Of a DNA stretch of 64,000 nt, positions 18,993 through 29,010 are shown in pieces (position 1 is the stretch's first letter; every line of letters begins with the position of its first letter). Source of the DNA: an uncultured Alsobacter sp. (GTDB lineage: Bacteria > Pseudomonadota > Alphaproteobacteria > Rhizobiales > Beijerinckiaceae). The position numbers were made by a program, and so were the translations under genes. Location of the stretch: assembly GCF_945952055.1 (NCBI RefSeq), contig NZ_CAMFHB010000004.1, positions 1 to 64,000 on the forward strand, read 5' to 3'. The notes under the pieces were generated by a model. That model had not been told where the DNA came from. It did not search any database and worked only from the letters and a program-made list of their open reading frames with translations.

Positions 18993-19003
18993 CGAAACTT
19001 TCG
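18993..19003. promoter_or_regulatory. LacI-type operator candidate, site 1 in the GH88/binding-protein gap
   Basis: CGAAACTTTCG, a palindrome around a central C, is preceded by ATTTCGCGATTT and followed 10 bp later by the related GAAATTTCG (19013-19021). It lies 36 bp upstream of the GH88 start. Confidence 0.5.
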
Positions 19004-19022
19004 TCAACACATGAAATTTCGA

Positions 19023-19051
19023 TTGACAGAACTCGGCAGGAGGCTCTCAAT
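19023..19051 (+). promoter_or_regulatory. Possible sigma-70 promoter for the sugar-binding protein gene
   Basis: An exact TTGACA (19023-19028) is followed after 17-18 bp by a weak -10-like TCTCAAT. It lies between the two CGAAACTTTCG sites, a sensible arrangement for repression by looping or roadblock, but the -10 match is poor. Confidence 0.3.
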
Positions 19052-19129
19052 TCGCGTCAGAAACGGCCTGCCGACGCTCTCTGCCAAGCCCTGCAGAGGC
19101 TGCGTCTGACGAAGAGCCGAAACTGCGAA

Positions 19130-19140
19130 CGAAACTTTCG
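19130..19140. promoter_or_regulatory. LacI-type operator candidate, site 2 in the GH88/binding-protein gap
   Basis: An exact second copy of CGAAACTTTCG, flanked by GCGAA on the left and CGAAACG on the right, 61 bp upstream of the binding-protein ATG and downstream of the TTGACA candidate promoter. Confidence 0.5.
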
Positions 19141-19201
19141 CGAAACGAGGAACGCCGCGCGTGCCCCAGGCACGATCCGCAGGCGTCTGGAGGAGGACAC
19201 C

Positions 19202-20488
19202 ATGATCGACCGCCGTTCAGTCCTGAAGGCCGGCCTCGCCGGCGCCGCCCTGCCCTTCGCCGGCCGCCTCGTGGGCGAGGCCCAAGCCCAGTCGGCGGAC
19301 CTGCGCCTCTACTGGTGGGGTTCGCAGGATCGATCGAAGCGCACGCTGGCGGTGGCCGACCTGTTCAAGGCCGCCAACCCCGGCCTCGGCGCCAGCGGCG
19401 AAGCGGTGGGTGCCGACTACTGGCCGAAGCTCGCGACCATGCTGGTCGGCCGTAACCTGCCCGACGTGATCCAGTTCGAGCCGACCACCCTGCCCGACTA
19501 TGCCCGCCGCTCGGCGATGCAGGAGCTCGATCCCTTCCTCGGAAAGACCATCAAGACCGACCAGTTCGCCAAGGGGATCCTCGATCTCGGCACCGTGGAC
19601 GGCAAGGTCTACGGCATGGCGCTGGGCCTCAACTCGTTCTCGATGTTCTACGACGCCGACCTCTTCGCCAAGGCCGGCATCGCGCCGCCCAAGCACGGCA
19701 TCACCTGGGACGAGATCGCCCGCCTCGCAGTGGAGATCGGCAAGGCCGGCGGCAAGGAGCGGTTCTGGGGCATCACCAACGGCGCGCGCTACAACTACGT
19801 GTTCGACGTGTGGCTGCACCAGCGCGGCAAGTCGCTGTTCACGAAGGATGCCCAGCTCGGCTTCACCGTCGACGACGCCAAGGAATGGTACGACTACTGG
19901 GAGAAGGTGCGCCTCTCCGGCGGCGCCGTGGGGCCGGACGTGCAGGCCCAGGACACCCACCTCATCGACTCGAACCCGCTCACCACGGGCAACACGGCGA
20001 TGGCCTTCACCTTCTCCAACCAGCTCATCGGCTACCAGTCGGTGCTGAAGCAGAAGATCGGCATCACCACGCTGCCGGTGGCCAAGGCCGACGGTCCGTC
20101 GGGCCTCTATTATCGGCCCGCGCTGATCTGGAGCATCGGCAAGACCTCCAAGCAGGCCGAGGCGGCGGCGAAGTTCATCGACTTCTTCGTCAACAGCCCC
20201 GAGGCGGGCAAGATCCTGGGTGTCGAGCGCGGCGTCCCGGTGAACCTCGCCGTGCGCGCGCAGGTCGCGCCGCTCCTCAACGACCTCGAGCGCCAGACGG
20301 TCGCCTATGTCGACTTCATCGCCGACAAGGTGGGGCCCTACCCGGCCCCGGTGCCGCTCGGCGCCAACGAGTTCGACCATCAGGTGATGCGCCCGACCGC
20401 CGACCAGCTCGGCTTCGGCAAGATCAAGGTCGCAGAGGCAGCCGAGCGCCTCGTGTCCGAAGGCAAGCGGGTCATCCGAGCTTCTTGA
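19202..20488 (+). CDS. Family 1 sugar ABC transporter substrate-binding protein
   Basis: A 428-residue SBP_bac_1 periplasmic receptor. The N-terminus has a twin-arginine-like motif (DRRSVLKAG), a hydrophobic stretch and an AQAQS cleavage region, so Tat export is likely. The mature part shows YYWG-type LYWWGSQDRSKR, a WDEIA helix and a SPEAGKILGVERGVPVN C-terminal region typical of sugar-binding proteins. AGGAGG lies about seven bases before the ATG. The gene is followed by a strong terminator and no permease or ATPase gene adjoins it, so it must use a transporter encoded elsewhere. Context suggests an oligouronide ligand. Confidence 0.92.
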   Translation: MIDRRSVLKAGLAGAALPFAGRLVGEAQAQSADLRLYWWGSQDRSKRTLAVADLFKAANPGLGASGEAVGADYWPKLATMLVGRNLPDVIQFEPTTLPDYARRSAMQELDPFLGKTIKTDQFAKGILDLGTVDGKVYGMALGLNSFSMFYDADLFAKAGIAPPKHGITWDEIARLAVEIGKAGGKERFWGITNGARYNYVFDVWLHQRGKSLFTKDAQLGFTVDDAKEWYDYWEKVRLSGGAVGPDVQAQDTHLIDSNPLTTGNTAMAFTFSNQLIGYQSVLKQKIGITTLPVAKADGPSGLYYRPALIWSIGKTSKQAEAAAKFIDFFVNSPEAGKILGVERGVPVNLAVRAQVAPLLNDLERQTVAYVDFIADKVGPYPAPVPLGANEFDHQVMRPTADQLGFGKIKVAEAAERLVSEGKRVIRAS

Positions 20489-20508
20489 GGCCAGACCCGG
20501 CTGCCGGA

Positions 20509-20545
20509 ATGCCCCGGGGTTCCCCTCCCGCCCCGGGGCATTTTT
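20509..20545 (+). terminator. Rho-independent terminator after the sugar-binding protein gene
   Basis: An 11-bp perfect stem, ATGCCCCGGGG (20509-20519) with CCCCGGGGCAT (20531-20541), 11-nt loop, followed by TTTTT and a further T-rich TTTTG run. It starts 20 bp after the stop codon and separates the binding protein from the DUF2264 gene. Confidence 0.85.
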
Positions 20546-20602
20546 GTTTTCGGAACGGGGCACTATCGTTCGATCCCGCCAGGAGGATGCTCGATATCTG
20601 CG

Positions 20603-20690
20603 CGTCATGGCCGGGCTTGGCGCGGCCACCCACGACTTGCACGCGGCCCCGGCAAAGTCGTGGATGCCCGGGCCGGGCCCGGGCAGGACG
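20603..20690 (+). repeat. Family A palindromic repeat, copy A4
   Basis: Runs from CGTCATGGCCGGGCTTGGCG to GGGCCCGGGCAGGACG with CCCACGACTT / AAAGTCGTGGATG arms. It lies between the terminator and the DUF2264 start, 23 bp before the ATG, and probably shapes the 5' leader of that transcript if transcription begins upstream. Confidence 0.75.
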
Positions 20691-20713
20691 TGCGGAGGGG
20701 CGGCAGCAACGCA

Positions 20714-22630
20714 ATGGCCAGACGCAGCGAGACCCCCGTGAGCGGCACCCCGACCCCCGATCCCTTCGTCCATCAGCTGTGGAACCCCATGGCCGGCAAC
20801 CCGCTGCGCACGCGGGCGGATGTGGAGGCGGCGCTTCGGGCCTTGTGGACACCGCTCGAGACCTATCGCTCGCCGGGCAAGGCGCGCATCCGGCTGGGGC
20901 ACGACTCGGCGCATTTCGACCGGGCCGCCGCGGATTTCGAAGGGTTTGCCCGCCCCCTGTGGGGGCTCGCCCCGGCGGCTGCGGGTGGCGCGGCGTGGAT
21001 CGACTGGGCGCCGATCCGCGAGGGACTGGCCAACGGAACGGATCCGGGGCACCCGGAATACTGGGGCGCGGTCGGCGACGTCGACCAGCGCATGGTCGAA
21101 CTCGCGGCCCTGGGCTACGCGCTCCGGCTGGTGCCGGACAGGCTTTGGGAGCCGCTATCGTCGCAGGCGAAGGACAACGTCGCGCGCTGGCTCACGCAGG
21201 CGCGGGTCAGGCCGTTCTCGACCAACAACTGGAAGTTCTTCCGGGTCATGATCGACCTGGGTCTGGAGGCCATCGGCGTGGCCCACGACCCCGCCCCGAC
21301 CGAGCAGTATCTCGACGAGATCGACGCCCTCTATCTCGGCGAGGGCTGGTACCGGGACGGGCCGTGGCGGCGCGTCGACCACTACATTCCCTTCGCCTTC
21401 CACTTCTACGGGCTGCTGCTGGCGGCCTATGGCCGCCGTGCCGATCGCGCCGAGGCCTGGCGGAAGCGGGCCAGGGTGTTCGCGCCGGATTTCGACCGCT
21501 GGTTCGCCGAGGACGGCGCCGTCGTGCCCTACGGCCGCAGCATGACCTACCGTTTCGCCACGGGCTCGTTCTGGGGCGCGCTGGCGGTGGCCGGCGTGGA
21601 GGCCCTGCCGTGGGGCGTCATCAAGGGGCATTACCTTCGTCATCTGCGGTGGTGGGCGCGCCAGCCGATCGCGCATCCGGACGGCGTCCTGTCCATCGGC
21701 TACGCCTATCCCCAGCGCATGATGTCGGAGCACTACAACTCGGCCGGCTCGCCCTACTGGGCCTTCAAGGCCTTCGCCCCCCTGGCCCTGCCGGCCGACC
21801 ATCCCTTCTGGCAGGCGCAGGAGGCGGCGGGCCCCGAGGGCGACGGTCATGCCCTGCAGGTCCATCCCGGCATGGTCCTGACCCGGCCGCCGGGCGACGT
21901 CGTCGCCCTGTCCTGCGGCCAGGAGGATCTCGAATTCCGCTTCGGGCCGGAGAAATACGCGAAGTTCGCCTATTCGGGGCGCTACGGCTTCAGCATCGAG
22001 GCCGACGAGCGGCGCTTCGTCGACGCGGTCTTCGATTCGATGCTGGGGCTCAGCGACGATGGCCGGCACTACCGCGTCCGCGAGGGCAATGAGGAAGCGC
22101 TGGTCTCGCCCGAGGTTCTCTACGCCCGCTGGCATCCCTGGGCGGACGTCACGGTGGAGACCGTCCTGATGGCGCATGGCGCCGGGCACGTTCGCCTGCA
22201 CCGGATCCGGACGCCGCGCCCCCTCGCGACCTCGGAAGGCGGCTTCGCCGTGGCCCGGACGGACGGCGACCGCGACCTGCGCGAGGCCGGGGACGACTGG
22301 GCCCTGGCCGAGACCAGCACGGACGCGTCGCTGATCGTCGACCTCGGCCCGTCGACCCTCCGCCAGCCGGTGGTGCATCGCGCGCTGCCCAACACGAACC
22401 TGATGGCGGCGCGGACCTGGATCCCGCAACTGCGCGGCACCCTCCAGGCCGGGGAGACGGTCCTGGCCTGCTTCGCCTGCGCCTCGCCCGCCCGTGACGT
22501 CGTACGCGCGGCGCTCGCCGGGCGCCCGGCCGTTCCCGACTTCGAAGCGCTCGTCGAGCGCATCCGCGCCACCGGAAAAGTCCCGGGGGCGATGTCGGGA
22601 AAGGTCAACCCGGCCGTCGTGCCGCGTTGA
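20714..22630 (+). CDS. DUF2264 domain-containing protein (putative glycoside hydrolase, GH154-like)
   Basis: A 638-residue protein. The N-terminal half has the DUF2264 (alpha/alpha-toroid) pattern: MAGNPLRTRADVEAAL, VRPFSTNNWKFFRVM near residue 165, WYRDGPWRRVDHYIPFAFHFYGLLLA near 200 and MTYRFATGSFWGALA near 280. A beta-rich C-terminal part follows. I recall this domain being linked with beta-glucuronidase family GH154, which would fit the neighbouring GH88 enzyme, but I cannot confirm the assignment here. ATG at 20714 is preferred because further upstream the frame enters repeat A4; GGAGG is 15-20 bp away, rather distant. No signal peptide is obvious. Confidence 0.82.
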   Translation: MARRSETPVSGTPTPDPFVHQLWNPMAGNPLRTRADVEAALRALWTPLETYRSPGKARIRLGHDSAHFDRAAADFEGFARPLWGLAPAAAGGAAWIDWAPIREGLANGTDPGHPEYWGAVGDVDQRMVELAALGYALRLVPDRLWEPLSSQAKDNVARWLTQARVRPFSTNNWKFFRVMIDLGLEAIGVAHDPAPTEQYLDEIDALYLGEGWYRDGPWRRVDHYIPFAFHFYGLLLAAYGRRADRAEAWRKRARVFAPDFDRWFAEDGAVVPYGRSMTYRFATGSFWGALAVAGVEALPWGVIKGHYLRHLRWWARQPIAHPDGVLSIGYAYPQRMMSEHYNSAGSPYWAFKAFAPLALPADHPFWQAQEAAGPEGDGHALQVHPGMVLTRPPGDVVALSCGQEDLEFRFGPEKYAKFAYSGRYGFSIEADERRFVDAVFDSMLGLSDDGRHYRVREGNEEALVSPEVLYARWHPWADVTVETVLMAHGAGHVRLHRIRTPRPLATSEGGFAVARTDGDRDLREAGDDWALAETSTDASLIVDLGPSTLRQPVVHRALPNTNLMAARTWIPQLRGTLQAGETVLACFACASPARDVVRAALAGRPAVPDFEALVERIRATGKVPGAMSGKVNPAVVPR

Positions 22631-22638
22631 GACCTTGA

Positions 22639-22665
22639 GTCAGGGACGGCGCCCAAGTCCCTGAC
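22639..22665 (+). terminator. Hairpin after the DUF2264 gene, possible terminator
   Basis: A 9-bp perfect stem, GTCAGGGAC (22639-22647) and GTCCCTGAC (22657-22665), with a 9-nt loop, 8 bp after the stop codon. No T-tract follows, so intrinsic termination is uncertain. Confidence 0.35.
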
Positions 22666-22792
22666 GCCGCTCGGACGGCCGGTCCATGCCCTGCCGGTCC
22701 TGAGGGCTCCCTCTGGCGCTTCCGCCTTCGGCGTTCCACACTGGCTTCGAACCGGCGACTTGCCGGGCCGACAGGACGTGAAGGGCCGAACG

Positions 22793-24214
22793 ATGGACAA
22801 TCGCAGCGAGATCTGGCGCCAGGTGGACGAGCACAAGGAGCGCTTCGTCGCGCTCGCCGACCGGGTCTGGGGGATGCCGGAGGTCTGCTACACCGAGGAG
22901 CGCTCGGTGGCCGAGCACAAGGCGGAGCTGATCCACCAGGGCTTCAAGGTGACAGAGAAGGTCGCCGGAATTCCCACCGCGATCATGGGCGAGGCGGGCG
23001 AAGGCGGTCCGGTCATCGCCATCATGGGCGAATACGACGCCCTGCCGGGGCTCAGCCAGGAGGCCGGCAAGGCGGTCCACAGCCCCATCGAGACGGGTGG
23101 GCATGGCCACGGCTGCGGCCACAACCTGCTGGGCTCGGCCGCCTTGCTGGCGGCCACCGCCGTCAAGGATTGGCTTGCCGCCAACAAGGTCCCGGGCCGC
23201 GTGCGCTACTACGGCTGCCCGGCCGAGGAAGGCGGGGCCGCCAAGGCCTTCATGGTGCGGGCCGGCGCTTTCGCCGACGCGGACATCGCGATGACGTGGC
23301 ATCCGTCGAGCTGGTGGGAGGTGGCGCCGCCCCTGTCGCTCGCCAACACCCGCGCCGACTTCGTGTTCACCGGAAAGGCGGCTCATGCCGCAGCCTCCCC
23401 GCATCTGGGCCGCTCGGCGCTCGACGCCGTCGAGCTCATGAACGTGGGCGTGAACTACATGCGCGAACACATGCCGAGCGATGCACGCGTTCACTACGCC
23501 GTGCTCGACACCGGCGGCATCGCGCCCAACGTCGTGCAGGCCCACGCCCGCGTCCGCTACTCGATCCGCGCCCGCGACCTGCCCGGCATGACCGAGCTCG
23601 TCAACCGGGTCACGAAGATCGCCCAGGGCGCCGCCCTCATGACCGAGACCACGGTTGAGACGCGCATCGTCAGCGCCGTGTCCAACATCCTGGGCAACAC
23701 GCCGCTGGAAAAGGCACTGCAGGCGATCATGGAGGATCTGGGCCCGCCGCACTTCGACGAGAAGGACAAGGCCTTCGCTGCCGCGATCCGCGCCACCCTG
23801 CCCGAAAAGGACATCGCGACGGTCTGGTACGCGATCGGCATGGAGGACACCGGCGCACCGCTCGCGGACTTCACCGTGCCGCTCGACGCCAGGCGCAACC
23901 CGATGATCGGCTCCACGGACGTCGGCGACGTTTCGTGGGTGGTGCCGACCGTGCAGGTGCATGCGCCGACGGTCGCGATCGGAACGCCCTTCCACACCTG
24001 GCAGGTCGTCGCCCAGGGCAAGGAGCCCGCCGCGCACAAGGCGATGATCCAGGCCTCCAAGGCCATGGCATCGCTGGCGATCTCGGCCCTGACCGATCCC
24101 TCGCTCATGGCCGAGGCCAAGGCGGACCTGGCTAGGCGGACGAAAGCTTCGCCCTATGTATGTCCCATCCCGCCGGAGGTGAATCCACCGTTGGACATGT
24201 CTCGGGGTCATTGA
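22793..24214 (+). CDS. M20 family amidohydrolase (AbgB-like)
   Basis: A 473-residue M20 peptidase/amidohydrolase of the p-aminobenzoyl-glutamate hydrolase/AbgB group. Metal-site motifs are HGHGCGHN (C108, H110) and PAEEGGAA (E145, E146), with FVFTGKAAHAAASPHLGRSALDAVEL in the dimerisation domain. It would hydrolyse an N-acyl amino acid or similar amide in the cytoplasm. ATG at 22793 is preceded by AAGGG. A complete dipeptide-type ABC transporter follows on the same strand after a 112-bp gap, so uptake and hydrolysis of the same amide is the natural reading. Substrate unknown. Confidence 0.91.
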   Translation: MDNRSEIWRQVDEHKERFVALADRVWGMPEVCYTEERSVAEHKAELIHQGFKVTEKVAGIPTAIMGEAGEGGPVIAIMGEYDALPGLSQEAGKAVHSPIETGGHGHGCGHNLLGSAALLAATAVKDWLAANKVPGRVRYYGCPAEEGGAAKAFMVRAGAFADADIAMTWHPSSWWEVAPPLSLANTRADFVFTGKAAHAAASPHLGRSALDAVELMNVGVNYMREHMPSDARVHYAVLDTGGIAPNVVQAHARVRYSIRARDLPGMTELVNRVTKIAQGAALMTETTVETRIVSAVSNILGNTPLEKALQAIMEDLGPPHFDEKDKAFAAAIRATLPEKDIATVWYAIGMEDTGAPLADFTVPLDARRNPMIGSTDVGDVSWVVPTVQVHAPTVAIGTPFHTWQVVAQGKEPAAHKAMIQASKAMASLAISALTDPSLMAEAKADLARRTKASPYVCPIPPEVNPPLDMSRGH

Positions 24215-24326
24215 GCCCGTTGACGACCTCCGTCAGGACTGATCAGTTTGTAAGCACAACGACCGTCGTAAGACGGCGCTTTATCGGCACGCATCCTGCA
24301 AGACGTGTCTCATGAGAGGGGAAGTC

Positions 24327-26117
24327 ATGAACGAGAACGAGATCCGAGGGCTAGTCGACAGCGTGAAAGACGGCCGCATGGACCGTCGCGCTTTCATCCA
24401 GCGCATGGTCGCGGTCGGCCTCAGCGCACCCATCGCCTCCCAGATCCTGGTCTGGAACGGCGTCGCGATGGCGCAGTCCAAGCTTGAGTACAAGCCGACC
24501 AAGCGCGGTGGCGGCGGCCCGCTGAAGGTGCTCTGGTGGCAGGGTCCCACGCTCCTCAACCCGCACTTCGCGGTCGGCACCAAGGAACAGGACGCCGCGC
24601 GCATCTTCTACGAGCCGCTGGCGAACTGGGATCCGGACGGCAACCTCATTCCGGTGCTCGCCGCCGAGATCCCGACGCGTGAGAACGGCGGCCTCGCTGC
24701 CGACGGCAAGAGCGTCGTGTGGAAGCTCAAGCCCGGCATCAAGTGGCACGACGGCAAGCCCGTCACCGCCGACGACATGATCTTCAACTGGCAGTTCGCC
24801 AAGGATCCGGCGACGGCCTCGGTCACGATCGGCACCTACCGCGACGTCGAGGTCGAGAAGATCGACGACCTCTCGGTGCGTGTGAAGTTCAAGATCCCGA
24901 CGCCGTTCTGGGCCGACGCCTTCGTCGGCACCCGCGGCAGCCTCATTCCGAAGCACCTCTTCGAGGCCTTCTCGGGCGCGAAGTCGCGCGAGGCGCCGGC
25001 GAACCTCTCGCCGGTCGGCACCGGCCCCTACAAGTTCGTGGAGTTCAAGCCCGGCGACCTCGTCAAGGGCTCGATCAACATGGACTACCACAAGCCGAAC
25101 ATGCCGCATTTCGACTCGATCGAAATGAAGGGCGGCGGCGACGCGGCCTCGGCGGCCCGCGCGGTGCTGCAGACCGGCGAGTACGACTACGGCTGGAACA
25201 TCCAGGTCGAGGAAGACGTCATCGCCCGGCTCGAGAAGGGCGGCAAGGGCAAGGCGCTGATCTCCAAGGGCGCCAACATCGAGTTCATCCTCCTCAACCA
25301 CACCGATCCGTGGACCGAGGTGGACGGCGAGCGCGCGAGCCTCAAGACCAAGCACCCCACCCTGCTCGACCCGGCCGTGCGCAAGGCGCTGCAGCTGCTC
25401 GTCGACCGCAAGGGCGTGGAGGAGTTCATCTACGGCCGCGCAGGCATCGCCACGGCCAACTTCCTCAACGCGCCGGAGCGCTTCAACTCGAAGAACATGA
25501 CCTTCGAGTTCAACGTCGACAAGGCGAACAAGATCCTCGACGACGGCGGCTGGAAGCGCGGCTCGGACGGCATCCGCGAGAAGGACGGCAAGAAGCTCAA
25601 ATACGTCTTCCAGACGTCCATCAACGGCCCGCGCCAGAAGACCCAGGCCATCATCAAGCAGGCCTGCCAGAAGGCGGGCATCGACCTGGAACTGAAGTCG
25701 GTCGTCGCCTCGGTCTACTTCTCCTCGGACGTGGCCAACCCCGACACGTACACCAAGTTCTATTGCGACCTTGAGATGTACACGACCACGATGACGCAGC
25801 CCGACCCGACGCAGTTCATGCTGCAGTTCGCGTCCTGGGAAGCGGCGACCAAGGAGAACAAGTGGCAGGGCCAGAACATCTCCCGGTGGTCGAACAAGGA
25901 GTATGACGAGACCTACAAGGCCTCGGTGGGCGAGCTCGACCCGGTCAAGCGCGCCGCCATGTTCATCAAGATGAACGACCTCATCATCGCCGACAACGCG
26001 ATCATCCCGGTCGTCTATCGTCCGCGCCTCTACGTCATCAACGAGAAGCTGCGGGCGCCGATCAGCGGCTGGGACACCGACACGGGCAGCCTGGAGTTCT
26101 GGTACCGCGAAGCCTGA
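24327..26117 (+). CDS. Peptide-type ABC transporter substrate-binding protein (locus 3)
   Basis: A 596-residue SBP_bac_5 protein, somewhat longer than the usual 500-540. A 20-residue leader precedes the twin-arginine-like MDRRAFIQRMVAVGLSAPIA, so Tat export is likely. Family regions include FYEPLANWDPDGNLIPVLAAEIP, WKLKPGIKWHDGKPVTADD and a C-terminal YDETYKASVGELDPVKRAAMF. ATG at 24327 (GAGAGGGGA just upstream) is preferred over the alternative at 24312. It heads the transporter operon 24.3-30.0 kb. Confidence 0.93.
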   Translation: MNENEIRGLVDSVKDGRMDRRAFIQRMVAVGLSAPIASQILVWNGVAMAQSKLEYKPTKRGGGGPLKVLWWQGPTLLNPHFAVGTKEQDAARIFYEPLANWDPDGNLIPVLAAEIPTRENGGLAADGKSVVWKLKPGIKWHDGKPVTADDMIFNWQFAKDPATASVTIGTYRDVEVEKIDDLSVRVKFKIPTPFWADAFVGTRGSLIPKHLFEAFSGAKSREAPANLSPVGTGPYKFVEFKPGDLVKGSINMDYHKPNMPHFDSIEMKGGGDAASAARAVLQTGEYDYGWNIQVEEDVIARLEKGGKGKALISKGANIEFILLNHTDPWTEVDGERASLKTKHPTLLDPAVRKALQLLVDRKGVEEFIYGRAGIATANFLNAPERFNSKNMTFEFNVDKANKILDDGGWKRGSDGIREKDGKKLKYVFQTSINGPRQKTQAIIKQACQKAGIDLELKSVVASVYFSSDVANPDTYTKFYCDLEMYTTTMTQPDPTQFMLQFASWEAATKENKWQGQNISRWSNKEYDETYKASVGELDPVKRAAMFIKMNDLIIADNAIIPVVYRPRLYVINEKLRAPISGWDTDTGSLEFWYREA

Positions 26118-26132
26118 TCCGGCCTCGCATCC

Positions 26133-27092
26133 ATGGGCACCTACGTCCTCCGGCGCCTGCTCATCGCGATCCCGAGCCTGCTCGGGATCTCCGCGGTGCT
26201 CTTCTGCGTGATGGCGCTCGCGCCGGGCGACCCGTTCGGGGAGCTCGCGACCAACCCCAACGTGCCGCCCGAAGTCCGGGCGGCACTGCGGGAAAAGTTC
26301 GGCATGGATGACCCCATCCTGATGCGCTACTGGCACTGGCTCGTCGCCATGCTCCAGGGCGACTGGGGATTCTCCTTCGTCAGCCGCATCAACGTGGACA
26401 CGCTGATCCTGCAGCGCATCCCCGCGACGCTGGCCATCGTGGGGCTGAGCCAGATCCTGGCGATCTGCATCGCCATCCCGGTCGGGGTCTATTCGGCCAC
26501 GCGGCCCTATTCGATCTTCGACCAGATCGCCAACACGCTGGCCTTCATCGGCTTCTCGCTCCCGACCTTCTTCACCGGGCTGCTGTTCATCCTGCTGTTC
26601 TCGGTGAAGCTCGACTGGCTGCCCTTCGTCTACCGCTCGGACCTCAGCGCCACCGGCCTCCAGTGGTGGTGGGAGCAGTTCAAGCAGTCGATCATGCCCA
26701 TCTGCGTCCTGGGGTTCTTCCAAGCCGCGTCGATGATCCGCTACGTGCGCTCCGCCGTGCTCGACGTGATCCGGCTCGACTACGTCACCACGGCACGCGC
26801 CAAGGGACTGGGCGAGAAAGTCGTCATCACCAAGCACGTCGTGCGCAACGCGCTCATTCCGGTCGTCACCCTCGTCGCGCTGCAGATGCCGGCGGTGTTC
26901 GGCGGTGCGATCGTGACGGAGCAGATCTTCCGCATTCCGGGCATCGGCTCCCTGCTGATTTCCTCGATCCTTTCCAACGACACGCCGGTGGTGATGGCGG
27001 TCACCTTCGTCTTCTCCTGCCTGGTCGTGCTCTTCAACCTCATTGCGGACGTGTTGTATGGCTGGCTCGATCCCCGCATCTCCTACAGTTGA
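26133..27092 (+). CDS. ABC transporter permease, DppB type (locus 3)
   Basis: A 319-residue DppB-like inner-membrane subunit. It starts MGTYVLRRLLIAIPSLLGIS, has the extracytoplasmic FGMDDPILMRYWHWL region, about six spans and the permease loop YVTTARAKGLGEKVVITKHVVRNALIPV near residues 225-250; the end DVLYGWLDPRISYS is typical. It begins 15 bp after the binding-protein stop. The next permease gene starts within its last codons. Confidence 0.94.
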   Translation: MGTYVLRRLLIAIPSLLGISAVLFCVMALAPGDPFGELATNPNVPPEVRAALREKFGMDDPILMRYWHWLVAMLQGDWGFSFVSRINVDTLILQRIPATLAIVGLSQILAICIAIPVGVYSATRPYSIFDQIANTLAFIGFSLPTFFTGLLFILLFSVKLDWLPFVYRSDLSATGLQWWWEQFKQSIMPICVLGFFQAASMIRYVRSAVLDVIRLDYVTTARAKGLGEKVVITKHVVRNALIPVVTLVALQMPAVFGGAIVTEQIFRIPGIGSLLISSILSNDTPVVMAVTFVFSCLVVLFNLIADVLYGWLDPRISYS

Positions 27093-27990
27093 GGGAGCTG
27101 CGGTCGCGGCCAAGCCGTGGTCGCCGGGCCTCGACGCGTGGCGTCGCTTCCGTCGCCATCGCCCGGCGCTGGTCAGCGCCGTGGTGATGTCGATCATGAT
27201 CGTCGTGATCCTGTTCGGCTCCTTCGTCTGGAAGGTGCCGATCAACGACATCGACTTCCGCGCCAAGCTGTCGACGCCCTCCTTCGCCCATCCCTTCGGC
27301 ACGGACGACCTCGGCCAGGACCTGCTCGCCCGCATGATCTACGGGGGCAAGATCTCGCTCGCCGTCGGCTTCGCGGCGATGTTCGTCGCCGTGGTGCTCG
27401 GCACCATCATCGGCGCCATCGCGGGCATGTCGCGCGGCTGGCTTGGCTCGTTCCTGATGTGGCTCGCCGATTTGTTCCTGTCCCTGCCGCAGCTGCCGCT
27501 GCTGCTCGTGGTGATCTACCTGTTCCGGGATTCGCTGAAGTCGGTCTTCGGACCGGAAGGCGGCGTCTTCATCATGATCGTGGTCGTCATCGGCGGCCTG
27601 CGCTGGATGCCCGTGGCGCGTCTCGTGCGCGCCCAGTTCCTGTCGCTGCGCGAAAAGGAGTTCGTGGAGGCGGCCCGCGCGCTCGGCGCCAGCAAGACCC
27701 GCATGGTCGTCCGGCACATCCTGCCCAACGCGCTGGGGCCGGTGATCATCGCCGCGACCATCGACGTGGCGGCGGCCATCATCCAGGAATCGACCCTGTC
27801 CTTCCTCGGGCTGGGCTTCCCGCCGGACATCCCGACCTGGGGCCGCATCCTGTTCGATGCCCGCGACTTCCTCGACATCGCCCCGCACTGGGCGCTGTTC
27901 CCGGGCGCGGCGATCTTCCTCACCGTCGTCACCATCAACTTCATCGGCGACGGGCTGCGTGATGCTCTCGACGCTCGACGCGTCATGTGA
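27058..27990 (+). CDS. ABC transporter permease, DppC type (locus 3)
   Basis: A 310-residue DppC-like permease with PFGTDDLGQDLLARMIYGGKIS near residues 80-100, the loop RAQFLSLREKEFVEAARALGASKTRMVVRHILPNAL, and the end INFIGDGLRDALDARRVM. No start codon exists between ATG 27058 and the first conserved region, so the gene overlaps the DppB gene by 35 bp, unusually long for this kind of operon; TTG at 27043 is the only further option. It pairs with the DppB subunit. Confidence 0.92.
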   Translation: MAGSIPASPTVEGAAVAAKPWSPGLDAWRRFRRHRPALVSAVVMSIMIVVILFGSFVWKVPINDIDFRAKLSTPSFAHPFGTDDLGQDLLARMIYGGKISLAVGFAAMFVAVVLGTIIGAIAGMSRGWLGSFLMWLADLFLSLPQLPLLLVVIYLFRDSLKSVFGPEGGVFIMIVVVIGGLRWMPVARLVRAQFLSLREKEFVEAARALGASKTRMVVRHILPNALGPVIIAATIDVAAAIIQESTLSFLGLGFPPDIPTWGRILFDARDFLDIAPHWALFPGAAIFLTVVTINFIGDGLRDALDARRVM

Positions 27991-27999
27991 GGCGGCCGC

Positions 28000-29002
<1,003 letters not shown>

Positions 29003-29010
<8 letters not shown>

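Noticed and set aside
24351-27335. A very long open frame antisense to the locus 3 binding protein and permease genes
   Set aside because: It is a low-complexity Arg/Asp/Glu/Val-rich reading opposite well-conserved genes, expected from high GC third-position bias. Similar antisense frames over 11606-14278, 27040-29415, 43440-45938 and 3953-6088 were rejected for the same reason.
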